NCBI GenBank assembly: GCA_004292755.1
Contig: RDXE01000027.1
Span: 54,069 to 118,068 of the forward strand
Direction of reading: 5' to 3'
DNA: 64,000 nucleotides
DNA from: Alphaproteobacteria bacterium
Lineage (GTDB): Bacteria; Pseudomonadota; Alphaproteobacteria; Elsterales; Elsteraceae
Positions 53,022 to 61,722 of this stretch are shown in pieces. Position numbers and translations under genes: made by a program. Within the stretch, counting starts at the first letter, position 1, and every line of letters starts with the position of its first letter. The notes beneath the pieces were generated by a model. That model made no database searches. It had not been told where the DNA came from and worked only from the letters and a program-made list of their open reading frames with translations.

Positions 53022-53794
53022 AGGCTGTGCTGTTGGCGCGCCAACAGGGTGCGCCCGGCAAGAGTAAGGCCCAGGACCGCGGTCAGGATGGCCAGACACG
53101 GGGCCGCCATTTGCACTGGCGCCTCGGTCAGCACGGGCAGCAGGTCATTGATCATGGCTCCCCATTCCGGCTCAGGCGGGCGCAGCCCCAGGCCGAGAAA
53201 CCCGAGGGCGGAGATCGATAGGATCGCTTGACCGACGCCCAATGTCGCCAGCGGCAGCAAGGCCCGCAGCACCACTGGCAGCACCAAACTGCTGAGGATG
53301 GCGAGTGTGGTGAAGCCTGCGAGGCGGGCTGCCTCCACAGGTGGTTCGGCCAGCGCACGGCGCGCGACGGCTTGCGTCATGCGCGCGTATTGCGGCCAGA
53401 GGGTCAGGGTCAAGCCAAACAGCATCGGGCCAACGCCGCCGCCCAGGAATCCGGCCAGCAGCAACGCCAAGAGCAGCCCAGGAAAAGCGAGCACCAAATC
53501 GGCACCTCGCATAATCAGAGCACCAAGCCAGCGGCCACCTGTTGCGGCCATCAATCCCAGTGTACAGCCCAGCGCGACAGCGGTGCCGACACAGCCCAAC
53601 GCCAGCCCAAGCGAGCGTGGCGCCCCTGCTAGCACGCGGGACAGCACGTCCCGGCCCAGATGATCGGTGCCCAGCCAATGATCCCAAGTGGGCGCCAGCA
53701 GCACCGCCAGCAGGTTTTGCTCCATCGGGTCATAGGGGGCGAGCCAGGGGCCGCCAACCACCAGCACCAAGGCCAGGATCACCGCACGGTTCAT
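53018..53794 (-). CDS. Peptide/nickel-type ABC transporter permease (NikC/DppC type)
   Basis: 258 residues, shorter than usual DppC (~300) because it starts directly with the membrane helix (MNRAVILALVLVVGGPWLAP). It retains the periplasmic PYDPMEQN block, WLGTDHLGRDVLSRVL, and the EAA-type loop PPVEAARLAGFTTLAILSSL. The start overlaps the stop of the other permease by four bases (ATGA). Confidence 0.9.
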   Translation of the reverse strand: MNRAVILALVLVVGGPWLAPYDPMEQNLLAVLLAPTWDHWLGTDHLGRDVLSRVLAGAPRSLGLALGCVGTAVALGCTLGLMAATGGRWLGALIMRGADLVLAFPGLLLALLLAGFLGGGVGPMLFGLTLTLWPQYARMTQAVARRALAEPPVEAARLAGFTTLAILSSLVLPVVLRALLPLATLGVGQAILSISALGFLGLGLRPPEPEWGAMINDLLPVLTEAPVQMAAPCLAILTAVLGLTLAGRTLLARQQHSL

Positions 53795-54765
53795 CGCGCA
53801 GACCAGCCGCGGCCGAGCCGCACGGACGCTGCCCGCGCGCGGGGGTCAAGGGCTAGGCACAGCGCATCCGTGATCAAAGAGACGAGTGAGAACAGAAACC
53901 CAATCGCCAGCGACGCCGCCAGGATCACCGGCACATCGCGCGCCAGCAATGCCTTCACCAGCCACGCGCCCAGCCCTGGATGATTGAACAGGGTTTCAAT
54001 CACCACAAAGCCGTCGATCACAAAAGTCATCTGCAATGCAGCGTAGGTGACGATTGGGATGGCGGCGTTGCGCAGCCCGTGATGACGAAAGGCGGTAGTC
54101 TCGCCCAATCCTTTGATTTGCGCGTAGGTTATGTAGAAAGCGCCGCGGACCTCCACCACAGCCGTGCGGATCACTGGCACGGCGAACGCGGCCAGCCCAA
54201 GCGCCAGTGTCAACGCTGGTAACACCCGATGCGCCCACGTGCCAAAGCCGGCCGGTGGCAGCCAGGTCAGCGTCAAGGCAAACAGGCTGATCAACGCAAT
54301 GCCGGTCAAGAACGGCGGCAGTGAGGCCAATAGCACCGCGGCTGCATCGCTGATGCGATCCACCCAGCCACCAGGACGCAAGCCTGCCCACAAACCAATC
54401 GGCAGGGCGATCAGATAGGACAGCGCCCAACCGAGCAGGCCCAACACCAGTGTATGGCCTGCGTGATAGCGGAACTCTGCCACCACGGGTTCGCCCGTGA
54501 CGAGGGAGCGGCCAAGCTCCCCCCGTGCCAGATCGGCCAACCACCCGCCGTATTGCACCAGCACTGGCTGATCCAACCCGGCTTGAGCGCGGATGCGGGT
54601 GGCGATTTCTGGCGTCAGCCGATCCTCGCCCACCCGTGCGGCTGCGATGCGGGTGGCAAGGTCGCCCGGCAGTGCTTGGACAAAGCCGAAGCAGAGCGTC
54701 GCCAGCACCAGCGCCATCGCCACTGCTTGGGTCAGCCGTGTTGCCACCAGCTGCAGCCACACCAT
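53791..54765 (-). CDS. Peptide/nickel-type ABC transporter permease (NikB/DppB type)
   Basis: 324 residues. It begins MVWLQLVATRLTQAVAMALV and has the subunit-typical RIRAQAGLDQPVLVQYGGWL, ARGELGRSLVTGEPV and the EAA-like loop FYITYAQIKGLGETTAFRHHGL. A 24-base gap separates it from the binding-protein gene. Confidence 0.9.
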   Translation of the reverse strand: MVWLQLVATRLTQAVAMALVLATLCFGFVQALPGDLATRIAAARVGEDRLTPEIATRIRAQAGLDQPVLVQYGGWLADLARGELGRSLVTGEPVVAEFRYHAGHTLVLGLLGWALSYLIALPIGLWAGLRPGGWVDRISDAAAVLLASLPPFLTGIALISLFALTLTWLPPAGFGTWAHRVLPALTLALGLAAFAVPVIRTAVVEVRGAFYITYAQIKGLGETTAFRHHGLRNAAIPIVTYAALQMTFVIDGFVVIETLFNHPGLGAWLVKALLARDVPVILAASLAIGFLFSLVSLITDALCLALDPRARAASVRLGRGWSAR

Positions 54766-54789
54766 GCGGTCGCTCCCCCGCTCGCGGGA

Positions 54790-56334
54790 CTAAACGAGGC
54801 TGAGGGTATGCAGCATGTAGCGCATCTCATAGGGGTCGATCACCAATCCGCGCACGCGGCTGTGCACCGCCACCGTGTGCTCGAACCACGAGATCGGGGT
54901 GACTGGCACCTCGTCCTGTAGCAGCCGCAGGATCTGCCGACGCAGATCCGCGCGCTCGCGATCATCGAAACTGGCAGTGTAGCGATCGGTCAGCGCCTGC
55001 ATCCGCGTCCGCCCGTCCCAGTTCAAAGCCCCCCAGGTGGAGCGCTGGCGGGTAAAGTCAGGAATGATGGTGGCAATTGGGTCCGGCACATTGACGTAGG
55101 TGCGGGCGAACATCGTCATCTGCATGGTGCCTGCCTGGATCGCCTGCGGGATGCCTGCGGATGGTACGGGCTCGACAGCCAGCTCCAGACCCACTGCCTT
55201 CAGTTGTGCCTGCATCGCCGTGGCCATCACCGCCAATTCTGGCCGATTGGCGATGGTCAGTACGGTGGCGGCCAGACGCACGCCATCTTTGGTGCGAATG
55301 CCATCGGCGCCGCGCCGCCATCCTGCCTCCTCCAACAATGCCGTGGCGGCTGCGGGGTCGGTGCGCAGTGGCGGCAGAGTCGGATCGTGCCAGTCTGCAA
55401 CCGCGGGCGGCAGCAGCTGGGTGGCTGCCGAGGCCGGGTGCCGCAACACGGCTGCCGCGATGCCCGCGCGGTCGACCGCCAGCGCAATGGCCCGGCGGAC
55501 GCGCACATCTGAAAATTGTGGCAGGCCCGCGTTGAATGCCAACACACGGGCACGGGGAATGGTTTGGCTGATCACCCGCATCCGGCCAGTGCTGTTAATC
55601 CGCTGGGTGGCCGCGGGTACCGTCGTAAACATCACATCCACATCGCCAGCAACAGCCACATTGGTGCGGGTATCGCCATTGGCGATGGCGGTGTAGCGCA
55701 CCCGTTGGATCGACGGCGCGCTACCCCAATACCCATCAAACCGCACGAGATCGAGCATCGTTTGGCCATCGCGACCGGCCAAGCGGTATGGTCCGGTGCC
55801 GATCACCGTTTGCACCTTGCCATCACTGCCCCAGGACGCCGGGGCCAGGATCACGGCAGCATAGTCCACCAACAAAGCTGGCAGATGACCAACTGGTGTG
55901 CGGGTGCGGATCACCACGCCATCAGCGCTGGCTGTGATCTGGTCCAACGGCAGTTGCTGCAAGCTTTCGCCTGCAACGGCACGGGTTAAGCTGGTGATCA
56001 CGGCCTCAGCAGTCAGCGGGGTGCCATCGTGAAACCGTACCCCGGCGCGCAAGCGAAACCGCCAAGTCAAGCGATCCTCATCCACGGCCCACGCGTCGGC
56101 CAAGCCGCCGACCAATCGACCATCCGGCTCCACCAAGACCAGGGTTTCCGCCAGCTGCAATCGAGTCATCAAGTAACCGGTGTCGGTCGGCTCGTTCGAT
56201 GTCCACTCCCACGGCGAAGCAACACGCAACACCGCGCGCTCATCCGCGCGTCCCAGCGATGGCAGGACACCAGCAGCAGCCCCCCCGGCCAACACGGCAC
56301 GCCTGGAAACAGACCCAAACATCGGTAGCGTCAT
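54790..56334 (-). CDS. Family-5 periplasmic binding protein of a probable metal(-chelate) or peptide importer
   Basis: 514 residues from the ATG at 56334 (ATG 56322 and GTG 56343 are alternatives). The N-terminus carries a twin-arginine-like signal (SVSRRAVLAGGAAAGVLP). The family-5 core is clear: WRFRLRAGVRFHDGTPLTAE, VIGTGPYRLAG, VRVRRAIALAVDRAGIAAAV. A Zur-box-like palindrome lies about 75 bases upstream of the start, so zinc limitation probably induces the operon, and the ligand may be a zinc-chelating compound. This is inference; a peptide ligand is possible. Confidence 0.88.
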   Translation of the reverse strand: MTLPMFGSVSRRAVLAGGAAAGVLPSLGRADERAVLRVASPWEWTSNEPTDTGYLMTRLQLAETLVLVEPDGRLVGGLADAWAVDEDRLTWRFRLRAGVRFHDGTPLTAEAVITSLTRAVAGESLQQLPLDQITASADGVVIRTRTPVGHLPALLVDYAAVILAPASWGSDGKVQTVIGTGPYRLAGRDGQTMLDLVRFDGYWGSAPSIQRVRYTAIANGDTRTNVAVAGDVDVMFTTVPAATQRINSTGRMRVISQTIPRARVLAFNAGLPQFSDVRVRRAIALAVDRAGIAAAVLRHPASAATQLLPPAVADWHDPTLPPLRTDPAAATALLEEAGWRRGADGIRTKDGVRLAATVLTIANRPELAVMATAMQAQLKAVGLELAVEPVPSAGIPQAIQAGTMQMTMFARTYVNVPDPIATIIPDFTRQRSTWGALNWDGRTRMQALTDRYTASFDDRERADLRRQILRLLQDEVPVTPISWFEHTVAVHSRVRGLVIDPYEMRYMLHTLSLV

Positions 56335-56717
56335 CACCAGCACCCTTGCCTAGAACCGACACACAATCGCGGACCCGGTGATGGCACAAATCTGAGCCAT
56401 TATGCAATGTTATAATATAACATATCTGATATCCCTGGCGCGGTGGACGGGTGTGGGTGTGAGAAGGTCTCAGTCCCTCCGGTGATACGACAGCTCTAGT
56501 GGTTCTGTGTGCTGATCAGGCAGCGTTGGCCAGGGCGTGCTCCGGTCGCTGCAAGCCAGCATCCTGCTCCAAAGCCTGGAGCAAAAGTCGCGGCGACGAG
56601 AGACTTTGATGAGTGTCAAACAGGCAGATCAGACCCGCGGGAGCGATCACACGGTCGGCAGTCTTCTCCTACCGTCTCAAAAAGGGTCTGGCCCGCAGAG
56701 ATACCCAGGATGCCCCC
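56335..56717. other. Intergenic region between the ABC operon and the XRE-cupin gene
   Basis: About 380 bases. It holds the palindrome annotated separately at 56407-56423. The remainder (56430-56717) has normal GC content; short open frames occur but none resembles a known protein or has a convincing ribosome-binding site. Confidence 0.45.
56407..56423. promoter_or_regulatory. Zur-box-like palindrome upstream of the ABC operon
   Basis: ATGTTATAATATAACAT is a perfect 17-bp palindrome around a central A. It matches the core of the proteobacterial Zur (zinc-uptake regulator) site TGTTATANTATAACA base for base. It lies about 75 bases upstream of the binding-protein start, where it would overlap the promoter and block it when zinc is sufficient. 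Confidence 0.75.
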
Positions 56718-57296
56718 TCACCGCCGGGCGACGGCGACGACGTAGCGGCAGGGGTGGGGGGTTGGGTTGACGAAGGCGCAGTCCTGGGGCTCGCCCAGCA
56801 GCAAGCAGTCGCCGGGGCCGAGATGGTGGGTGGTCTCGCCCTCTTCGAACACCAGAGTGCCAGACAGCACCCAGATCAATTGGCGGATGAAGCTGTAGGA
56901 GGCAGCCGGGAAGGCGACCCGTGTGTCGGGGGGCAGGTCAACCTCCACCAAGTCCAGATCCCGGCTGGCCGGGGGCGAAATCTGGCGCCGCAGATAGCCA
57001 GTGGCCGGATCGCGCCAGCGGTGCTGGGTCTCGGCCCGCACCAGCCGGTCGCCCATCGCCTCCACCCGCGCAAAGAACTGCGACAGCGTCAGGCCCAAGG
57101 CACCCGACAAACGGCCCAGCAGAGCCGCGGTCGGGCTGGCCTCGCCACGCTCCACCCGGCTGATCATGGCTTTGGAGACGGCAGCCTTGGCAGCCAACTC
57201 CTCCAGCGACCAGCCCCGTGCCTCTCGCTCCCGGCGGATCAAGAGGCCGATGGCCTGGCTATCGGGATCAAACAGGACATCCAGCTTCATTGACAT
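56718..57296 (-). CDS. XRE-family regulator with C-terminal cupin domain
   Basis: 192 residues. N-terminal helix-turn-helix (GWSLEELAAKAAVSKAMISR) and C-terminal cupin beta-barrel (IWVLSGTLVFEEGETTHHLG, GPGDCLLLGEPQDCAFVN). This combination binds small molecules with the cupin part and is common for regulators of amino-acid or amine metabolism. It diverges from the GNAT gene, with the two start codons 48 bases apart. On its strand a perfect TATAAT lies 8 bases before the start (57303-57308 on the plus strand as ATTATA). Confidence 0.88.
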   Translation of the reverse strand: MSMKLDVLFDPDSQAIGLLIRREREARGWSLEELAAKAAVSKAMISRVERGEASPTAALLGRLSGALGLTLSQFFARVEAMGDRLVRAETQHRWRDPATGYLRRQISPPASRDLDLVEVDLPPDTRVAFPAASYSFIRQLIWVLSGTLVFEEGETTHHLGPGDCLLLGEPQDCAFVNPTPHPCRYVVAVARR

Positions 57297-57344
57297 TTGT
57301 CCATTATAGTAGATGCTGGCGGCGAAAGCGAGGGGGGTGTGGCG

Positions 57345-57863
57345 ATGACGATCACCATTCGCACGGTTGCTGGGACAGAGGCGATGGCGCTGGTGCCAGC
57401 CCTGGCCGACATTCTGGCGGGTTGTGTCAACGCGGGTGCCTCGGTCGGGTTTTGGAAACCGATGAGTGCCGAGCGGGCGCACGCCTTCTGGCAGGAGGTG
57501 ATGGCCGCCCTGGAGCCGCAGCGCCGGGTGCTGCTGGTGGCGGAGCAGGCGGGCCACGTGGTGGGCACGGTGCAAGTGGTGCCGGCCCCACAGCAGAACC
57601 AGCCGCACCGAGGTGATATCACCAAGATGTTGGTGCATCCCGCTGCCCACGGCCAGGGCATTGGTCTTCAGTTGTTGACAGCGGCTGAGACCGCAGCGCG
57701 CGCCATCGGCCTGTCGCTGCTGATCCTGGACACGGGCGCTGGCACTGCGGGGGAGCGGCTCTACACCAAGGGCGGTTGGACGCGGCTTGGCACCATTCCG
57801 CGCTATGCTCTGCACGATGACCTCTCGCCGGTTGATTCAGTGTTTTTCTACAAGGCGTTGTAG
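57345..57863 (+). CDS. GNAT-family N-acetyltransferase
   Basis: 172 residues. The acetyl-CoA pyrophosphate loop is HPAAHGQGIGLQLL (matching Q/RxxGxG/A), preceded by the beta strand DITKMLV and followed by ERLYTKGGWTRLGTIP, all GNAT hallmarks. Substrate unknown; the adjacent regulator and exporter suggest a resistance or catabolic acetylation. The ATG at 57345 follows a GAGGGGGG tract. The stop is one base before the GTG of the exporter gene. Confidence 0.88.
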   Translation: MTITIRTVAGTEAMALVPALADILAGCVNAGASVGFWKPMSAERAHAFWQEVMAALEPQRRVLLVAEQAGHVVGTVQVVPAPQQNQPHRGDITKMLVHPAAHGQGIGLQLLTAAETAARAIGLSLLILDTGAGTAGERLYTKGGWTRLGTIPRYALHDDLSPVDSVFFYKAL

Positions 57864-57864
57864 C

Positions 57865-58689
57865 GTGAGCGCGCTGGCCCTTGCGGCCGCTGTGCTGAGC
57901 GGGTTTCTGCACGCGGCGTGGAACGCCGCGGTCAAGGCCAGCGGGGATGCCAAGGCAGCGATGACCGCGCAGGTGGTTGCAGCGGCACTGATCGCCGGGC
58001 TGCTGTTGCCCGTGGTGGGGCCGCCCGCACCGGCCTCGTGGCCATGGCTTGCGGCCTCGTCTGCGCTGTCCATAGCGACTCTGGTGACCACCCGGCGGGC
58101 CTATCAGGCCGGGGCGTTTTCCGTGGCCTATCCCGTCTCCCGTGCGATGGCCCCAGCGTTGGTGATGGTGGTCGGGCCGCTGTTTGGCTTCGGCTGGCCA
58201 GGGCCAATGGGCGTGGTGGGGCTAGTGTTGATCGGCCTCGGCGTGCTGGCCTTCATGAAGCCACCCCCCTCCGGCCCAGTCTCCGCGGCGATCCCCTGGG
58301 CCTTGGTGACGGGGGTGCTGACGGCCGGGTTTGTGCTGGTGGACAGCACGGGAGTGCGGTTGGCTGGCAGCACGCTCAGCTATGGTCTGTCGGTGTCGAT
58401 GCTGAACGGCCTGGGGTTTATTGCGCTGGAGCGTGGCGACACCTGGGGTGCCGTTCGGCGTCATTGGCGGCTGGCGGTGTTTGGGCCGCTTGCCTCGCTC
58501 GGTTCGTACCTGTTGATTTTGTGGGTGTGGGCGACGGCGCCACCGGCGTTGGGTGCAGCCTTGCGCGATACCAGCCTGGTGTTTGCTGCCTTGATTGGGT
58601 GGCGCCTGTTGGGAGAACGGCCAACCCGGCTCACCTGGACAGCACTTGCCCTCGCGACGGCAGGGGTGGTGGTGCTGCGCTTTGCGTGA
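57865..58689 (+). CDS. EamA/DMT-family transporter
   Basis: 274 residues starting with a GTG at 57865 right after the GNAT stop. Ten hydrophobic segments are visible; FLHAAWNAAVKASGDAKAAM is the typical start of this EamA subgroup, and the second half repeats the pattern (LRDTSLVFAALIGWRLLGE). Probable exporter, perhaps of the acetylated product of the preceding enzyme. The only exported substrate hints come from context. Confidence 0.85.
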   Translation: MSALALAAAVLSGFLHAAWNAAVKASGDAKAAMTAQVVAAALIAGLLLPVVGPPAPASWPWLAASSALSIATLVTTRRAYQAGAFSVAYPVSRAMAPALVMVVGPLFGFGWPGPMGVVGLVLIGLGVLAFMKPPPSGPVSAAIPWALVTGVLTAGFVLVDSTGVRLAGSTLSYGLSVSMLNGLGFIALERGDTWGAVRRHWRLAVFGPLASLGSYLLILWVWATAPPALGAALRDTSLVFAALIGWRLLGERPTRLTWTALALATAGVVVLRFA

Positions 58690-58772
58690 ACGCCCTCACT
58701 CCACGGAGCCACCAAGCTCCTGGATCAGCGCGAGTGCTGCCTGATGATCAAGCGACACCTCGGGCCTCCGTC

Positions 58773-59414
58773 TCACCCCTGGGTTGTCGCCAGATAGTCC
58801 TGATAGCTCTGGCGGACCAGTTCGAAGCGGTCGGACTGGCGGCTGTAGAGATTGGCGAACAGCCGTCCGACGGGATGATAGGCGGCCAGATCCACGCGCA
58901 GGGTGGTGGGGTCGACGATGCCCTCGCGCGCATGGAGTTGGACCACTTCGCCCAGCACCAACTCCCGCTCGCGCCCAAACCCAAGGGTCACGGTGTGCCG
59001 ACACTCCAGAGCGAATGGCGCATCGGCGAGGCGTGGCACGGGGATTTGCTGACTGGGCAGCGTTGCGAGGCCCGCGACGGCTGCTTCGCTCACCTCGGGT
59101 GGAAAGTTGACAGCCGTCAGGTTCATCGCAGCCGCCAGCGCCTCGTCCACCAGATGGACCACGAAGGACCCCGTAGCGCGGATGTTGCGCGGTGTGTCCT
59201 TCTGGCCGCCTTCGGGGCGCCCCTCGATGCCTAGGACAACCAGGGCAGGGTCTTGGGAGAACACATTGAAGAAGCTGTAGGGAGCGGCGTTGACAATGCC
59301 GCCCGGCCCCAACGTGGTGACAAAGGCAATCGGGCGCGGGATCACGGCCGCAGTCAGCAGTTTGTAGCGCTCAGCGGGGCTAAGCTCAGCAAAGTTGGCG
59401 GTAAAGCCGGTCAT
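58773..59414 (-). CDS. Flavin reductase-like protein (FMN-binding split barrel)
   Basis: 213 residues. It carries the DIM6/NTAB-family marks VIPRPIAFVTTLGPGGIVN, APYSFFNVFSQDPALVVLGI and KDTPRNIRATGSFVVHLV. These bind FMN and often supply reduced flavin to a partner oxygenase. It is three bases downstream of the carbamoylase gene on the same strand, so it belongs to that catabolic unit. Confidence 0.88.
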   Translation of the reverse strand: MTGFTANFAELSPAERYKLLTAAVIPRPIAFVTTLGPGGIVNAAPYSFFNVFSQDPALVVLGIEGRPEGGQKDTPRNIRATGSFVVHLVDEALAAAMNLTAVNFPPEVSEAAVAGLATLPSQQIPVPRLADAPFALECRHTVTLGFGRERELVLGEVVQLHAREGIVDPTTLRVDLAAYHPVGRLFANLYSRQSDRFELVRQSYQDYLATTQG

Positions 59415-59417
59415 CGG

Positions 59418-60350
59418 TTACGCCTCCGGCGGCAGGATCACACCCGTTTGGCTGGTGATCCGGCTGTAATGCTCGATACGGCGATGGCGGGCGAAGTCAA
59501 AGATGGTCGCCTTGCCGAACTTGGTCGCGTCCAGATCGCAGGCGTGGACCAGCAGCTCATCCCCCTCGGTGGCGGCTTTGGCAACGATCTCACCATCGGG
59601 ATTGACGATGATCGAACCGCCGATCAACGGGTGACCATCCTCTACCCCCGCCTTGGCGACGCCCACCACCCAGCAGGAGTTCTGATAGGCACCCGCCTGC
59701 ATCACCAGTTCGCTGTGGAAATAGCGCTGTTGCGGCCCCTCGGCATTCTTCTGGGAGTTGACCGAGGGGGTGTTGTAGCCCAACACCACCATCTCCACTC
59801 CTTGCAAACCCATCACGCGGTAGGTTTCGGGCCAGCGGCGATCATTGCAGATCGCCATCCCAAAAATGCCACCCAGCATGCGGAACACGGGAAAGCCCAG
59901 GTCACCGGGTTCAAAATAGCGCTTCTCCAGGTGCTGGTGGGTGCGCTCCGTATCGTAGTCAACGTGGCCGGGCAGGTGGATTTTGCGATACTTGCCAACC
60001 AAGCTGGCGGTCTTGTCGGTCAGGATCGCTGTGTTGAAGCGGTGATGGTCGGTGGTCAGTTCGGCATAGCCCAGATACATCGCCATCTCGTGCTGGCGGG
60101 CGGCCTCGAACAGCGCTGCCGTGTTGGGGCCGGGCATCTCCCGCTCGAACCAGGTGTCCACCTCGGTCCAGTCGGGCATGTACCAGCGCGGGAAGAAGGT
60201 GGTGAGCGCCAGTTCCGGGTAGACGATCAGGTCTGCACCGGCGGCCTTGGCCGCCTCCATCAACCGCACCATACGCTCGATCACAGCGGCCCGGCTGTCG
60301 CTCTTCTGGATCGGCCCCATCTGTGCAGCCGCAACAGTAACCACCCGCAT
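59418..60350 (-). CDS. N-carbamoyl-D-amino-acid hydrolase (nitrilase superfamily)
   Basis: 310 residues. The Glu-Lys-Cys triad is intact: Glu46 in YPELALTTFFPRW, Lys123 in KYRKIHLPGH, Cys168 in ICNDRRWPE. The blocks LALTTFFPRW, HQHLEKRYFEPGDLGFPV and NDRRWPETYRVMGLQG closely match the known D-carbamoylase of Agrobacterium as I recall it. It cleaves N-carbamoyl-D-amino acids to the amino acid, ammonia and CO2, the last step of hydantoin or related carbamoyl-amine breakdown. It may act on another carbamoyl substrate. Confidence 0.85.
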   Translation of the reverse strand: MRVVTVAAAQMGPIQKSDSRAAVIERMVRLMEAAKAAGADLIVYPELALTTFFPRWYMPDWTEVDTWFEREMPGPNTAALFEAARQHEMAMYLGYAELTTDHHRFNTAILTDKTASLVGKYRKIHLPGHVDYDTERTHQHLEKRYFEPGDLGFPVFRMLGGIFGMAICNDRRWPETYRVMGLQGVEMVVLGYNTPSVNSQKNAEGPQQRYFHSELVMQAGAYQNSCWVVGVAKAGVEDGHPLIGGSIIVNPDGEIVAKAATEGDELLVHACDLDATKFGKATIFDFARHRRIEHYSRITSQTGVILPPEA

Positions 60351-60364
60351 TGCGTGTTCCCCCG

Positions 60365-61030
60365 TTATCGTGACCCGGCAGACCGGTGTTCAAAGCGTGC
60401 CAGCAACCGCACCAGCGGCCACAGCAGGGCGAGATACAGCCCCGCTGCCAGCATCAGCGGCGAGGCGTTGTAGGTAACAGACCGCGCCATGTCTGCCGAA
60501 TACAACAGCTCGGGCAAGGCCACCACACTGGCAAGCGAGGTCAGCTTGACCACTTCGATGGTGTTGGACACCAGATCCGGAAGCACCGCGCGCGCAGCCT
60601 GCGGCAGGATCACGGCGGTCAGCGTTTGGCGATGCCCAAGTCCAGTGGAGCGGGCCGCTTCCCATTGGCCGTGCCCGACGCTGTCAATCCCCGCCCGCCA
60701 AATCTCGCCATAGAAGCTGGAGGCATTGAGGCCAAGCGCCAACAGGGCCGCCAGGAAGGGCGGCAGATGAATGCCAGCGAACGGCAGACCGGCGTAGAGA
60801 AACAACAGCAACACCAGCGGTGGCACGGCGCGCAAAAGATCGACCAGTGCCACCACTGTCCAGCGCAGGGCCCGCACCCGCCCGGCAAGGGCGACCAGCA
60901 GCCCGCCAAGCAAGCCAAGCGGCACGGCCGTCAGGCACAGCAACAGCGTCATCTGCAAACCGCGCCACAGAATGGGCCAAGCCTGCGCCATGATGGCAGT
61001 GTTGAAGAACTGGTCGATCAGCAGGTCCAT
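60365..61030 (-). CDS. Polar amino-acid ABC transporter permease
   Basis: 221 residues from the ATG at 61030, which shares its A with the TGA of the upstream permease (TGATG). Five hydrophobic segments and the HisM-like ATPase-contact loop EIWRAGIDSVGHGQWEAARS. Pairs with the next permease and the GlnQ-like ATPase. Confidence 0.9.
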   Translation of the reverse strand: MDLLIDQFFNTAIMAQAWPILWRGLQMTLLLCLTAVPLGLLGGLLVALAGRVRALRWTVVALVDLLRAVPPLVLLLFLYAGLPFAGIHLPPFLAALLALGLNASSFYGEIWRAGIDSVGHGQWEAARSTGLGHRQTLTAVILPQAARAVLPDLVSNTIEVVKLTSLASVVALPELLYSADMARSVTYNASPLMLAAGLYLALLWPLVRLLARFEHRSAGSR

Positions 61031-61713
61031 CAGGCCCGCCTCCACCCAAAGCGGGTCTCAATCCAGCGCCCCGCAATCACCACCGGCACGAACAGCAGGC
61101 AGTAAGCGATCGCCGCCATCGCCAGCGGCGTCGCATTGCCTTCCACCGACTGGGCCGTGGTGGCGCGATTGAGGATCTCCGCCACTCCAATCACGCTGCC
61201 CAGGGCCGTGTTCTTGGTGATTGCAATGGTGCGGTTGGTCAGCGGTGGGATCGCCAGTCGGATTGCCTGCGGCAGCACAACAAAGATCAAGGCTCCGGTG
61301 AAGCCAAAGCCAGTGGAGCGTGCCGCATCCCACTGCCCCTTCCGGATGGAGGTGATGCCCGCCCACACAATCTCCTCCGTGAAGGCGGCAAGCACGGCGC
61401 TCAACACCAGCCACAACACGGTGAAGGCAGACAACAGGATGCCGATGTTCGGCAGGCCGAAATAGGCCAGCAGGATCAGCACCAGGGGTGGCAGGGCGCG
61501 CAACACATCCACGCACAGAATGATCGCCCAGGTGAGCGGGCGAATGCGATAGGCGCGGATGACAGCCAGCAGCAGCCCCAGCGCCAAGCCAGTTACCACC
61601 ACAGCCGCGGCGATCTGGATGGTTACCCACATGCCATCCAGGATCGCAGGCCAATAGCGCTCTATCAGGGCGGGCTTGAAAAACGTGTCAACAAAGCGCT
61701 CCCATCCGCCCAT
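61030..61713 (-). CDS. Polar amino-acid ABC transporter permease
   Basis: 227 residues. The ATPase-contact loop is EEIVWAGITSIRKGQWDAARS; several membrane segments surround it (IQIAAAVVVTGLALGLLLAV). Nine bases separate its start from the ATPase gene. Same importer as the adjacent genes. Confidence 0.9.
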   Translation of the reverse strand: MGGWERFVDTFFKPALIERYWPAILDGMWVTIQIAAAVVVTGLALGLLLAVIRAYRIRPLTWAIILCVDVLRALPPLVLILLAYFGLPNIGILLSAFTVLWLVLSAVLAAFTEEIVWAGITSIRKGQWDAARSTGFGFTGALIFVVLPQAIRLAIPPLTNRTIAITKNTALGSVIGVAEILNRATTAQSVEGNATPLAMAAIAYCLLFVPVVIAGRWIETRFGWRRA

Positions 61714-61722
61714 CGCCCGTCC

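Noticed and set aside
56509..56745. Short plus-strand open frames downstream of the Zur box
   Set aside because: No ribosome-binding site, no recognisable domain, and they run into the antisense of the XRE-cupin gene.
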